A stretch of 35,779 nt of DNA, taken from Ilumatobacteraceae bacterium. GTDB taxonomy: Bacteria > Actinomycetota > Acidimicrobiia > Acidimicrobiales > Ilumatobacteraceae. A program made the position numbers and the translations under genes. The notes beneath the pieces are model-generated. The model was not told the DNA's origin and made no database searches. It worked only from the letters and a program-made list of their open reading frames with translations. Below, in pieces: positions 25,252 through 33,725 of the stretch. The stretch spans positions 1 to 35,779 of the forward strand of contig SHUR01000005.1 of assembly GCA_009694565.1 (NCBI GenBank), given 5' to 3'. Positions within the stretch are counted from its first letter, which is position 1. The number at the start of each line of letters is the position of its first letter.

Positions 25252-26250
25252 ATGCGCGTACTTGCAGCAGCCGACAAGTTCAAAGGGACAGCAACAGCTG
25301 CCCAGGTGTGCGCCGCTATCGGCCATGCGTGTTGGAACCTCAACATTGGCTGCGTGGAAATGCCCATGGCTGATGGCGGTGAAGGCACGCTTGAGGTGTT
25401 GGGCGGCGCGAATCGTGTCACTACTGTGGCTGGACCACTGGGGCATCCTGTTCAAGCCGAGTGGCGATTGCACCGCGGCGTCGCAGTGATAGAAATGGCT
25501 CGCGCATCGGGACTGACGTTGGTAGGTGGAGCATCACAGAACGATGCGATTGCTGCTTCAACAACTGGTACGGGACAGCTCATTGACATCGCATTGAACG
25601 AAGGTGCGAAAAAAATAATTGTGTGTCTCGGTGGATCAGCAACAACTGACGGCGGGTACGGAGCGCTACGTGCAATCAGTACGCCAGCACGACTTCTTGC
25701 TGTTGACTTTCTCGTGGCATGCGATGTCCACACTTTGTTCACGGATGCTGCGCGCGTATTTGCCCCGCAAAAGGGCGCAACGCAATCACAGGTAAATCTT
25801 CTGACTAGGCGATTAGAACGACTTGCACAGATATATGAATCTGAATACGGAATTGATATTGCGCAATTACCAGGCTCGGGTGCAGCAGGTGGGCTCGCGG
25901 GTGCACTCGCTGCTCTCGGGGCAACATTGATGCCCGGCTTCGACATTGTTGCTGAAGAGGTCGACTTTGACGAAATGATTCAGAACACGGACCTAATAAT
26001 TACTGGCGAAGGTTTACTTGATGACACAAGTTTCGACGGAAAAGTTGTGGGTAGTGTGCGCGACTACGCGCGAGATGCACACACACCTGTTGCAGTGATT
26101 GTTGGTGACATTGATGAAGCAATAGATTCATCACTGTATGCAGATTTGCGAGTCACTAATCTGACTCAGAAATTTGGCGCAGATGAATCAATGACTCACG
26201 TCCTGCGTTGTATCGAAGAAGCAGCACGCGAGATACTGCAGAATTCGTAA
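25252..26250 (+). CDS. Glycerate kinase (GarK/GlxK type)
   Basis: This 332-residue enzyme phosphorylates D-glycerate, feeding glyoxylate or serine catabolism into glycolysis. Family segments (COG1929) are ADKFKGTATAAQV near the N-terminus, MPMADGGEGTLEVL, the nucleotide-site IIVCLGGSATTDGGYGALRA, LPGSGAAGGLAGALAALGATLMPGFDIVAE, and DLIITGEGLLDDTSFDGKVVGSV. ATG 25252 is preferred because AAGG lies 8 nt upstream, whereas ATG 25246 nearly abuts it. It is about 20 residues shorter than the commonest members, mostly in the middle. It ends 3 nt before the stop of the convergent LytR_C-domain gene. Confidence 0.94.
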   Translation: MRVLAAADKFKGTATAAQVCAAIGHACWNLNIGCVEMPMADGGEGTLEVLGGANRVTTVAGPLGHPVQAEWRLHRGVAVIEMARASGLTLVGGASQNDAIAASTTGTGQLIDIALNEGAKKIIVCLGGSATTDGGYGALRAISTPARLLAVDFLVACDVHTLFTDAARVFAPQKGATQSQVNLLTRRLERLAQIYESEYGIDIAQLPGSGAAGGLAGALAALGATLMPGFDIVAEEVDFDEMIQNTDLIITGEGLLDDTSFDGKVVGSVRDYARDAHTPVAVIVGDIDEAIDSSLYADLRVTNLTQKFGADESMTHVLRCIEEAAREILQNS

Positions 26251-26253
26251 CTG

Positions 26254-26862
26254 CTAACCGGCAACCGTTGTCGTCGTCGCAGCTGAACCACTGCCGCCAC
26301 CGACAACACCCGCGAGTGGTTTGTTCGCTAGGTCTGTTCCGAGCAAAATCAGGATGCAGGCTTCACCGACAGTTCCTGTTTCGACAGGAATTGGTTGCGG
26401 CATTGCAGCTACTTCGACATTGCCGCCGAGAACTGCTGCCACATTCTGTGATGCTGCTTCACAACCAGCAAGATAAAACACGCCTGTCTTCATACGCTTT
26501 GCAGTTCCAGCGGCCACATTCATTGCAACTTGGACTACGTAGCCCTGGTCTTGCAGTTTGGTGGTCATGTCGCCGGCACTTCCAGCAAGTCCTGACGCAT
26601 TAGCGACTTGAATCTTGAAACCATTAATGCTGAACGGTGCGAGCGTCGTTGGCGCTGCTGGGTCAATGGTTTCACCAGGTGCCACAGAGCCGCTTGGGTC
26701 AGCAACGCCGACTGGGCCAGTAGCTGGGCCACCATCGCCTCGAACGTCACGCAGAATGAGAAACCCAAGCACCAGGGCAACGACTGCGACGGCTGCACCG
26801 AGAGTGCCTGTACTTGGCGATGAAAGTGATGGGCGCTTCGCGCCTGGTTTTTGCTGGCTCAT
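26254..26862 (-). CDS. Membrane-anchored protein with LytR_C domain
   Basis: The 202-residue protein has a polar N-terminus, one membrane helix (about 22-39, GAAVAVVALVLGFLIL), a Pro/Gly/Ala-rich linker, and a domain from about 80 to 180 (FKIQVANASGLAGSAGDMTTKLQDQGYVVQVAMN...GVFYLAGCEAASQNVAAVLGG) typical of the LytR/CpsA C-terminal domain PF13399. The catalytic LytR-CpsA-Psr phosphotransferase domain is absent. The domain should face outside the membrane and is often found in cell-wall proteins of actinobacteria. Two cysteines (in AGCEAA and EACILIL) could form a disulfide. It ends in a Thr-rich tail. It lies 135 nt downstream of tRNA-Thr on the same strand. Confidence 0.85.
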   Translation of the reverse strand: MSQQKPGAKRPSLSSPSTGTLGAAVAVVALVLGFLILRDVRGDGGPATGPVGVADPSGSVAPGETIDPAAPTTLAPFSINGFKIQVANASGLAGSAGDMTTKLQDQGYVVQVAMNVAAGTAKRMKTGVFYLAGCEAASQNVAAVLGGNVEVAAMPQPIPVETGTVGEACILILLGTDLANKPLAGVVGGGSGSAATTTTVAG

Positions 26863-26997
26863 GTAAAAGGTCCTCTGAGAGAGAAATAGGAGACGACTAC
26901 ACGGTAGTTCCTATGCGGGTACAGGGGTATGACACCCCGATTTCCCCTACTGGGTAAGGAATTTTTGCTGCTCGCTAGCCCGAAACCGGACGAATGG

Positions 26998-27069
26998 AGC
27001 CGGGTGTGGGGATTGAACCCACGACCTACGCATTACAAGTGCGTTGCTCTACCACTGAGCTAACCCGGC
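26998..27069 (-). tRNA. tRNA-Thr (anticodon TGT)
   Basis: The minus strand folds as a full cloverleaf: acceptor GCCGGGT/ACCCGGC, D-arm GCTC...GAGC, anticodon stem ACGCA/TGCGT with loop CTTGTAA (anticodon TGT, reading ACA), and T-arm GTGGG-TTCAATC-CCCAC. The discriminator is T and CCA is encoded at 26995-26997. The 5' end is 16 nt after the rlmB stop, so it may be processed from the ispD-ispF-rlmB transcript. Confidence 0.97.
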
Positions 27070-27085
27070 AAGGTGAAGGACAATC

Positions 27086-28069
27086 TTAGGCGGGAGAAGC
27101 CAATCGCGCGCGGGTCACTTCATACGTTGCCAGGGCAGCGGCAGCCGACACATTCAGCGACGAGACCTGGCCAAGCATTGGAATGCTGACCACTGTGTCG
27201 CAACGCTCCCGAACCAACCGGGAAAGGCCTGTGCCTTCAGATCCAAGGACGATACAAATGCCGTCCGTAGCGAAGTTTGCTATGTCGAACAAAGTGTTTT
27301 CACTTGAGTCATCGAGCCCCACCACCCAGATACCTTTGTCGCGCATTTGTGTAATGGCAACGGGCAGGCCCGGCACCAATGTCATCGGCACATGCTCGAT
27401 AGCACCAGCTGAAGTCTTTGCAACTGTGGGAGTGACATGCACGGCACGATGCTTTGGCAAGATCACACCAGTCACACCTGCTCCGTCGCAACAACGCAAT
27501 AACGCGCCAAGGTTGCCTGGATCAGTCACACCATCGACTGCAACAAGAAATGGCATCACGCCATTTCGTTTCGTCATCAGCGCATTAAAATCTGCCTCTT
27601 CTAACGGTTGTGCAAACGCAATGATTCCCTGTGGTGCTTCACTGCGGGCTGTATCTTCCAATGTGCGACGAGGCACCTCAAGAACGGTCACGCGCGCGGC
27701 GTCAGCCAGCTGTTGAATGTCATCAATGATCGCGGCAGGATCAATGTCTTGCGCAATCCAAATTTCTTTTACTTTGCGACGTTGGCCAATCAGTAATTCT
27801 CGAACAGCCTGACGACCTTCAATTTGTTCCCCACCGAGACCTTTAGCAACAGGTGCACTCCGACGCGCATCCGACTGACGAATGGGACGACCGCGAGGTC
27901 CACCTTCGCGTGGTCCACTGCTACGTGATGGTGACCCACTAGTGCGACCAGTGCTTGGTGGCTTTCCACCACCTTTTCCACTTCCAGTGTCGCGGCCGCC
28001 TGGTGCGCGACCCGGCTTACCGGTATTCACTTTGGGACTACTTGACTTGCTTGGTTTACGTGGTGCCAT
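27086..28069 (-). CDS. rlmB: 23S rRNA (guanosine-2'-O-)-methyltransferase RlmB (SpoU/TrmH family)
   Basis: RlmB-type enzymes 2'-O-methylate a guanosine of 23S rRNA using S-adenosylmethionine. The SpoU knot motifs are all present: AVDGVTDPGNLGALLRCC, CIVLGSEGTGLSRLVRERCD and SIPMLGQVSSLNVSAAAALATYE. An N-terminal substrate-binding part is visible from about residue 80 (EQIEGRQAVRELLIGQRRKVKEIWI). The first 75 or so residues are a disordered basic tail rich in Gly, Ser, Arg and Lys, common in actinobacterial members. AAGGAG lies 8 nt upstream of the ATG, inside the end of ispF, and only 2 nt separate the genes. The exact target nucleotide is inferred from family. Confidence 0.93.
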   Translation of the reverse strand: MAPRKPSKSSSPKVNTGKPGRAPGGRDTGSGKGGGKPPSTGRTSGSPSRSSGPREGGPRGRPIRQSDARRSAPVAKGLGGEQIEGRQAVRELLIGQRRKVKEIWIAQDIDPAAIIDDIQQLADAARVTVLEVPRRTLEDTARSEAPQGIIAFAQPLEEADFNALMTKRNGVMPFLVAVDGVTDPGNLGALLRCCDGAGVTGVILPKHRAVHVTPTVAKTSAGAIEHVPMTLVPGLPVAITQMRDKGIWVVGLDDSSENTLFDIANFATDGICIVLGSEGTGLSRLVRERCDTVVSIPMLGQVSSLNVSAAAALATYEVTRARLASPA

Positions 28070-28071
28070 AA

Positions 28072-28560
28072 CTACGACTCCTTCATAATAAGTGCTGATG
28101 CGAAACAGGCGATTCCTTCACCGCGGCCAATAGACCCAAGACCTTCTGCCCTGCGTCCTTTGACAGAAATAGGTGCGCCGGCGGCGGCTGACAACAATGC
28201 GATCATTGCATCGCGGTGCGGTCCAATACGTGGTTCTTCACAGACAACACTGCAATCAACATTACTAATCCGCCAACCGTGAGCTGAAAGCTTGCTCGCA
28301 ACATCGTGCAGAATTGCCAAAGAATCTGCGCTCTTCCAAGCGGGGTCTGTGTCGGGATAATGCTGACCGATGTCGCCAAGACCAGCGGCGCCTAACAATG
28401 CGTCTGCTGCTGCATGTGCGATGACATCTGCATCGCTATGACCTTCAAGCGTGCGCTCGCCAGGAAAGGCGACACCACCAAGAACTAAGACACGGCCAGG
28501 CTCTGTTGTTTCTGCAAAGCGGTGGACATCAAAACCCTGACCGACACGAATGTCGACCAT
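28072..28560 (-). CDS. ispF: 2-C-methyl-D-erythritol 2,4-cyclodiphosphate synthase IspF
   Basis: IspF cyclises CDP-methylerythritol phosphate in the MEP isoprenoid pathway. From ATG 28560 it has 162 residues. Zinc ligands are Asp11 and His13 in GQGFDVHRF and His49 in DADVIAHAAADALLGA; GDIGQHYPDTDPAWKSADS and GRGEGIACFASALI are also standard. The nucleotide-contacting loop, usually K-A-T-T-T-E-x-L-G-F, reads KGRRAEGLGSIG (134-145), so threonines that contact the substrate phosphates in E. coli are arginine/alanine. The start overlaps the ispD stop by one nucleotide (TAATG), so translation is probably coupled. The frame extends upstream to 28605, within ispD. Confidence 0.96.
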   Translation of the reverse strand: MVDIRVGQGFDVHRFAETTEPGRVLVLGGVAFPGERTLEGHSDADVIAHAAADALLGAAGLGDIGQHYPDTDPAWKSADSLAILHDVASKLSAHGWRISNVDCSVVCEEPRIGPHRDAMIALLSAAAGAPISVKGRRAEGLGSIGRGEGIACFASALIMKES

Positions 28561-29210
28561 TAGATTTCTCCGGCTAACAATCTGTTCGCGTGAGCAACTG
28601 CCCACTCAAGATCTTCTGGTGAAGTGATCTTTCGATTCACCACTTCACCTTCGATCACAACGACTTCCCCACCTATACGCTCGATGAGAGCTGCATCATC
28701 AGTTCCTTCGCCACCTTGTTCGTGAGCACGTCGCAACGACGATGCACGAAATGCTTGGGGTGTCTGCACTGCACGCAATGTCTCACGACGTGGCGTTGCA
28801 ACAACAACTTCTGATTCATTCACTTGCTTGATGGTGTCAATCACAGCTACTCCAGGAACTGCTGCGTCGGCACCGTCAACAACTGCAGAGATGACCCGCT
28901 GAAAAATGACAGGGCTGGCAAACGGGCGGGCTGCGTCATGAACGCACACAATGGTGGCGTCGCTTGGGACGGCTGCCAGACCGCGTCGCACTGATTCAGA
29001 GCGGGTTGATCCACCCTCTACCTGGCCGGGAACGGTGACTTGGCCCGCTGGCACCACTACAACCACTCCTACAGAGTGCTTCACTGCCTCTTCGACAGCC
29101 CAATCAACGATTCGGCGGCCACCAATCACCTCAAACTGCTTCGCTGCTCCGAAACGGAGACCAGATCCGGCTGCGACCACAATTGTCCATACAGTTTCAT
29201 TTTGAGCCAT
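28560..29210 (-). CDS. ispD: 2-C-methyl-D-erythritol 4-phosphate cytidylyltransferase IspD
   Basis: IspD transfers CMP from CTP to methylerythritol phosphate, the third step of the MEP pathway. The 216-residue sequence carries the CTP-binding AAGSGLRFGAAKQF (13-26), CVHDAARPFASP, PGVAVIDTIKQV, TLRAVQTPQAFRASSL and GEGTDDAALIERIGGEVVVIEGEVVNRKITSPEDL. Length and motifs are standard. It is the first gene of the ispD-ispF-rlmB operon and is divergent from the Crp/Fnr gene with 28 bp between the start codons. The kinase IspE, acting between IspD and IspF, is not in the window. Confidence 0.97.
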   Translation of the reverse strand: MAQNETVWTIVVAAGSGLRFGAAKQFEVIGGRRIVDWAVEEAVKHSVGVVVVVPAGQVTVPGQVEGGSTRSESVRRGLAAVPSDATIVCVHDAARPFASPVIFQRVISAVVDGADAAVPGVAVIDTIKQVNESEVVVATPRRETLRAVQTPQAFRASSLRRAHEQGGEGTDDAALIERIGGEVVVIEGEVVNRKITSPEDLEWAVAHANRLLAGEI

Positions 29211-29238
29211 ACACGAAGGGTAGTACGGTCAAATAGAT

Positions 29239-29904
29239 ATGGCACACGAACAAGTTCTTGCAGGCACAGAATTCTTTGCAAATGCTCCGGCATCAATGCT
29301 TTCAATCATCGCGGAAGCAGGCCAGATCAAAAATCTCGTCAGAGGCGATGTCTTATTTGAATCCGGAGATGAGCCCGACTGCATCTACGTCGTCCTCTCT
29401 GGTCGCATCGCAATAGCCATCGGCAATAAGCCGTTTGACAGTCGCGAAACCGTCATCGCCCTCATGGATGAGGGTGACCTATTCGGCGAGATGGGCATGC
29501 TTGACGCCAGTACCCGCTCTGCCGGAGCCCGCGCACTTGAAGCATCAACTGTTCTCGAGCTTCCCTACGCCGCTGTCACTGAACAGCTCAACTCGTCAAG
29601 TGCTTTGCTGTGGAATGTCATCGGCATGCTCAGTCGTCGCCTTCGCGCTATGGACCAAGCATTGGCCGACAGTGTGTTCCTTGACGTCACGGGCCGCACC
29701 GCAAAGCGTCTCCTTGAATTGTCAGATGGAAAAGATGATTTCACATTGCCAGTCACACAGGAAGAACTTGCTGGCATGGTCGGGGCATCACGTGAACGTG
29801 TCAACAAAGCAATCGCTAGTTTCATCAAATTGCGTTGGCTTGAACAACGCGACCGTTCGTATCGCATTATCGAACGCGAAAAACTCTCACAACGCGCACT
29901 ATAA
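29239..29904 (+). CDS. Crp/Fnr family transcriptional regulator
   Basis: The 221-residue protein has an N-terminal cyclic-nucleotide-binding-like beta barrel (about 12-120; LVRGDVLFESGDEPDCIYVVLSGRIAIAI, and the GEMGMLDASTRSAGARALE phosphate-binding cassette), a long dimer helix (LLWNVIGMLSRRLRAMDQAL), and a C-terminal winged helix with the recognition helix GMVGASRERVNKAIASF. No cysteine cluster is present, so it is not an FNR-type iron-sulfur sensor. It may sense cAMP, since the E-M...R-S pattern of the cassette is kept, but the ligand is unproven. It diverges from ispD and may influence it across the 28-bp shared upstream region. Confidence 0.93.
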   Translation: MAHEQVLAGTEFFANAPASMLSIIAEAGQIKNLVRGDVLFESGDEPDCIYVVLSGRIAIAIGNKPFDSRETVIALMDEGDLFGEMGMLDASTRSAGARALEASTVLELPYAAVTEQLNSSSALLWNVIGMLSRRLRAMDQALADSVFLDVTGRTAKRLLELSDGKDDFTLPVTQEELAGMVGASRERVNKAIASFIKLRWLEQRDRSYRIIEREKLSQRAL

Positions 29905-29911
29905 GAATGGC

Positions 29912-30574
29912 TTAGCGCAATGCGCTGAGTAACCATTCTTCCGCACGCGCAAAAGCATCAGCTGCATCATCAGGTCTGTGCGCCGGACGCGAAGCGTCGT
30001 GTGCAAATGCATGTTCTGCTTCGGGATACAGCACTACTTGCACGCCAGTTGAACGCAATTGGTCAATATCAACTATCGGTGTGTAGTGGTCTTTTTCTCC
30101 CACGATTGCAAGGACACCTTCTGCATACCCTGAAATCAGCATGCCGAGTGGCTCGGCTTGTGTTCGGCTACGCCATGCTTCAGGAATTGTGATCATTCCG
30201 TAAAAACTGACAATGCGTGCAAATCGTTCATCGCGTGCTGCTTTGAAGCAATACATGCCGCCCATGCAAAAACCAATTAGCCCGACTGTCTCGGTGCCCA
30301 GCGCATCGGCTGCTTCTAATAAGTCACGCAAGTTCTTGGCATCACTCAGTGCTGGCACTGCTGCAAAACGCGGGTCGATATCAGGACCAAGGTCCGCCCC
30401 AGGAAATGGCTCAACTGCAACCACAGACATTCCCCACTCGCGCGAGAACCGTGCTACCAAGTCGTCGTACAACGGACGCAGACCGAAAATATCTGGTGCG
30501 ACAACAAGGCCCATCACCGGTGAATCGTGACGAACGATCTCGGCGGAGGTACCTGAGGGAAGAGTGATGCGCAT
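29912..30574 (-). CDS. Dienelactone hydrolase family protein
   Basis: This alpha/beta hydrolase has 220 residues from ATG 30574. The Cys-His-Asp triad of dienelactone hydrolases is present: Cys103 in GLIGFCMGGMYCF, Asp162 in GEKDHYTP, and His188 in EAEHAFAHDASRP. The N-terminal strand VVAPDIFGLRPLYDDLVARFSREWGMSVVAVEPFPG is typical. It should hydrolyse lactones or esters in the cytosol; an aromatic-degradation role is not supported by neighbours. The frame extends upstream to 30691, but family-like sequence starts at MRITLPSG, and GGAGGA directly abuts that ATG. It converges on the Crp/Fnr gene with 7 bp between stops and diverges from the sigma-like gene. Confidence 0.9.
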   Translation of the reverse strand: MRITLPSGTSAEIVRHDSPVMGLVVAPDIFGLRPLYDDLVARFSREWGMSVVAVEPFPGADLGPDIDPRFAAVPALSDAKNLRDLLEAADALGTETVGLIGFCMGGMYCFKAARDERFARIVSFYGMITIPEAWRSRTQAEPLGMLISGYAEGVLAIVGEKDHYTPIVDIDQLRSTGVQVVLYPEAEHAFAHDASRPAHRPDDAADAFARAEEWLLSALR

Positions 30575-30658
30575 TCCTCCAGTATTGCCGAATGGGTGAG
30601 ACCCTCGGTGAGCCTTCGGTGCCTTCACGGGGTGAGAGGTGTTTTGCATTGTCCCTGC

Positions 30659-31474
30659 ATGACACACGCAATCCATCCCTATTACCAACAAGCACAGTCA
30701 GAATCTGACTCTGAGCAGCCACTACCGACCGCCCTCGTGTGGTCCACTGTCACCTCTGGGCCCGCCAGACAGTTCATTGACGAATGGGCGCGTCTTTCCC
30801 ACCGACCAAGTGTTCTGCGCCGCGTCAACGCATGGGACTTCTTGCCTCGACCAGTATCAGACCTCGATGACTTATTAACTGTGTGCGGATTCGGCATGCC
30901 ATATGACGACGAGATGGGTGACCGCGTGTTGTGGCACGTGACGCAGCTTGCCGCACATGATGATCTTGCAGCGCGCGTGTGCCTACACCGCATCATGCCA
31001 GCCATCATGTCGGTTGCTCGTAGACGAGGACGCATCACTCAAGGCGGCGTGGAAAACGCGATTGGTGACGCAATCTCCACAGCATGGATGGTGATTCGCG
31101 AGTTCCCATGCGACCGCCGCCATGCAAAGATCGCCGCAAATCTTGTTCGCGATGTTGAGTACTACGGATTTGTCCGCGATCAACGACTACGTCGAGTCTC
31201 TGAAACACAAGTTGAATTTGAAGAGCTTCAGCAAATAGCAGAAGCCGATATTGCCAAAACCGTTGACCAGGAACTTGATGATGTTCTGTCATATGCATCC
31301 GAGATGGGGGTGAGTGCACCTCAAATTGAACTACTACGAACACTCGGAGAAGGAAGACACACAGATGACATCGCTACAGACCAGGACGTATCACCACGAA
31401 CAATTCGCAACCACAAGCACACCGCAATCAAACGTGTTCAACATGTCCTTTCTAAAAATGAAAAAAATCGTTGA
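30659..31474 (+). CDS. Sigma-factor-like protein with C-terminal helix-turn-helix
   Basis: From ATG 30659 the protein has 271 residues. The middle part, RVCLHRIMPAIMSVARRRGR...IGDAISTAWMVIREFPCDRRHAKIAANLVRDVEYYGFVRDQRLRR, resembles the region-2 helices of divergent sigma-like proteins seen in actinobacterial genomes. The C-terminus, APQIELLRTLGEGRHTDDIATDQDVSPRTIRNHKHTAIKRVQHVLSK, is a LuxR/sigma region-4-type helix-turn-helix (about 215-265). This suggests DNA binding and possibly an RNA polymerase partner, but a true sigma activity is not shown. A TTG at 30644 with GAGAGG upstream is an alternative start. It converges on copA with 2 bp between stop codons. Confidence 0.75.
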   Translation: MTHAIHPYYQQAQSESDSEQPLPTALVWSTVTSGPARQFIDEWARLSHRPSVLRRVNAWDFLPRPVSDLDDLLTVCGFGMPYDDEMGDRVLWHVTQLAAHDDLAARVCLHRIMPAIMSVARRRGRITQGGVENAIGDAISTAWMVIREFPCDRRHAKIAANLVRDVEYYGFVRDQRLRRVSETQVEFEELQQIAEADIAKTVDQELDDVLSYASEMGVSAPQIELLRTLGEGRHTDDIATDQDVSPRTIRNHKHTAIKRVQHVLSKNEKNR

Positions 31475-31476
31475 TG

Positions 31477-33720
31477 TCAGCGATGTAGTTTCACGCGACG
31501 TAGTCGCAAACTGTTTGTCACTACAAACACTGAAGATGATGCCATCGCAAGGCCAGCCCACATGGGGTTCAATCTGCCAGAAGCAGCTAAAGGTATCGCA
31601 GCCACGTTGTAGGCAAAAGCCCAAAAAACATTGGTCCGAATAGTGCGAAGTGTCGCTCGTGATAGACGAATTGCATCAGGAACGGAACGCAAGTCTCCGT
31701 TCACAATAGTGAGGTCACTTGCCTGCATTGCGACGTCGGTACCCCCACCCATTGCAATACCAACATCTGCTTGCGTCAGTGCCGCTGCGTCGTTCACACC
31801 GTCGCCCACCATGGCAACTGCATAGCCACGATTTTGTAAATCACGAATCACTGCGACTTTGTCCTCTGGCAGAACGCCTGCGTACAAATGATGCTCATCA
31901 GTTTCAATGCCGACAGATTCAGCGATGGCCCGCGCAGTTGTCGCGTTGTCACCTGTCAACAAGATTGGTGCAAGGCCCATAAGACGCAACGAAGCAATTG
32001 CTTCAGCACTAGTCGGTTTGGGCTGATCAGCCAATGAAATCACGGCCTTTGCTTGCCCACCCCAAGTCACGATGACCGCAGTGTGGCCTAGTTCGCGCGA
32101 CGATGCCAGCCCATCGCGAATGACTTTCGGCAAGATCACAAGGCGTTCACGGAACATTTCTTCACGACCAACGGTGATGATGGTGCCACCAATGCGACCC
32201 GTTGCTCCCACACCAGGCAATGACTCAAATTCATCAAGTGATGGCAGTTCACCAATTTCTTCTTCAGCAGAACGCACGATGGCACGGGCAATGGGATGTT
32301 CACTGCTTTTCTCAACTGCTCCGGCATTTAGTAGTGCTTCGTCGCGTGTCACACCATCAACACACATCACATCGACCAAGGTCATCACGCCAGTTGTAAC
32401 GGTGCCTGTCTTATCAAGCACCACTGTGTCAATACGCCGAGTGCTCTGCAGAACATCAATACCCTTAATCACAATTCCCATTTGAGCGGCACGTCCGCTA
32501 CCCACCATCAAAGCTGTGGGTGTTGCAAGGCCCAGAGCACATGGGCACGCGATAATCAGCACAGCCACTGCAGCAGTAAATGCTTTCGAAGCATCACCAT
32601 CGAAATACAACCAGCAAGCCAAAGTCAGCCCGCTGATAATGAATACAGTTGGCACAAAAATACTGCTGACTTTGTCAGCAAATCTCTGCACAGGGGCCTT
32701 AGTGGCTTGTGCTTCACGAACTAGCTTTGCCATTCGCGCAAAAGTTGTTTCAGCACCAACTCGAGTAGCTCGCACCACAATGCGACCATTCATGTTCACG
32801 GTTGCTGATGTAACGGAATCGCCCACCACAACATCAACTGGCACGCTCTCGCCTGTCACCATGCTCATGTCGATACTTGAAGCACCTTCGGCCACAACGC
32901 CGTCTGCAGCAATCTTTTCCCCAGGTCGCACAACAATCATGTCGCCTTCACGCACAACAGATGCGGGTATTGACACCTCAATGCCATCACGCATAACTGT
33001 CGCGTACTTGGCACCTAACGCCAACAACGACCGCAGTGCGTCACCCGCAGAATGTTTTGCCCTCATTTCCAGAAAGCGACCCACCAATATAAACGACGTA
33101 ACGGTGGCACCCACTTCGAAATACACATGCGACGAACTGGACTGTGTCATTGTCATACCGGCGTGACTCATTGAACTAACAGCATCGCCCCACACCACAG
33201 CCCAAATGCTCCATGCTGTAGCAGCAATAACACCCACACTGATCAGGGTGTCCATGGTGGAAGTACCACGCATTGCATTACGAAAAGCTGTTTTATGGAA
33301 CGGCCATGCACCCCAAGTAACTACCGGTGCCGACAATCCCATCGCCCACCATTGCCAATTGTGAAACTGCCACGCCATGACCATTGACAACAGAACAACG
33401 GGAATTGTGAATACCACAGAAATTCCCAATCGAATTGATGCCTCGCGAAGACGCGCCTCGAGATCATCGTCGAACGGCTGATCATCCATCACACGTGCCG
33501 AGTATCCGATTCGTTCAACTGCAGAAATCACTGCACCTTGCGTCATAGCGTCAGCATCAAAAGCCACCATGGCTGTCTCGGTTGCATAATTAACTGCGGC
33601 CTCAACACCGGTTATTTCGTTGAGTTCTTTTTCTATCTTGGCGGCACATGCACCACAGGTCATTCCTTGAACGGCGAGTTCCACTTCGATAATGGAGGTG
33701 GGAGGCAAAACAACACTCAT
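31477..33720 (-). CDS. copA: Copper-translocating P1B-type ATPase CopA
   Basis: This 747-residue pump exports Cu(I) from the cytoplasm using ATP. One N-terminal metal-binding domain has [10 protein letters not shown] (Cys22, Cys25); the membrane metal site is CPC (392-394) in [13 protein letters not shown]; the actuator loop has TGES (289-292); the phosphorylated aspartate is Asp436 in [14 protein letters not shown] and [28 protein letters not shown] complete the ATP-binding domain. About eight membrane helices are expected. A Met/His-rich stretch ([15 protein letters not shown], about 184-198) lies between the first helices and may bind copper outside. The gene starts 5 nt after the enoyl-CoA hydratase-like gene and is probably co-transcribed with it. 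No CsoR or copper chaperone gene is adjacent. Confidence 0.96.
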   Translation of the reverse strand: MSVVLPPTSIIEVELAVQGMTCGACAAKIEKELNEITGVEAAVNYATETAMVAFDADAMTQGAVISAVERIGYSARVMDDQPFDDDLEARLREASIRLGISVVFTIPVVLLSMVMAWQFHNWQWWAMGLSAPVVTWGAWPFHKTAFRNAMRGTSTMDTLISVGVIAATAWSIWAVVWGDAVSSMSHAGMTMTQSSSSHVYFEVGATVTSFILVGRFLEMRAKHSAGDALRSLLALGAKYATVMRDGIEVSIPASVVREGDMIVVRPGEKIAADGVVAEGASSIDMSMVTGESVPVDVVVGDSVTSATVNMNGRIVVRATRVGAETTFARMAKLVREAQATKAPVQRFADKVSSIFVPTVFIISGLTLACWLYFDGDASKAFTAAVAVLIIACPCALGLATPTALMVGSGRAAQMGIVIKGIDVLQSTRRIDTVVLDKTGTVTTGVMTLVDVMCVDGVTRDEALLNAGAVEKSSEHPIARAIVRSAEEEIGELPSLDEFESLPGVGATGRIGGTIITVGREEMFRERLVILPKVIRDGLASSRELGHTAVIVTWGGQAKAVISLADQPKPTSAEAIASLRLMGLAPILLTGDNATTARAIAESVGIETDEHHLYAGVLPEDKVAVIRDLQNRGYAVAMVGDGVNDAAALTQADVGIAMGGGTDVAMQASDLTIVNGDLRSVPDAIRLSRATLRTIRTNVFWAFAYNVAAIPLAASGRLNPMWAGLAMASSSVFVVTNSLRLRRVKLHR

Positions 33721-33725
33721 GACTA

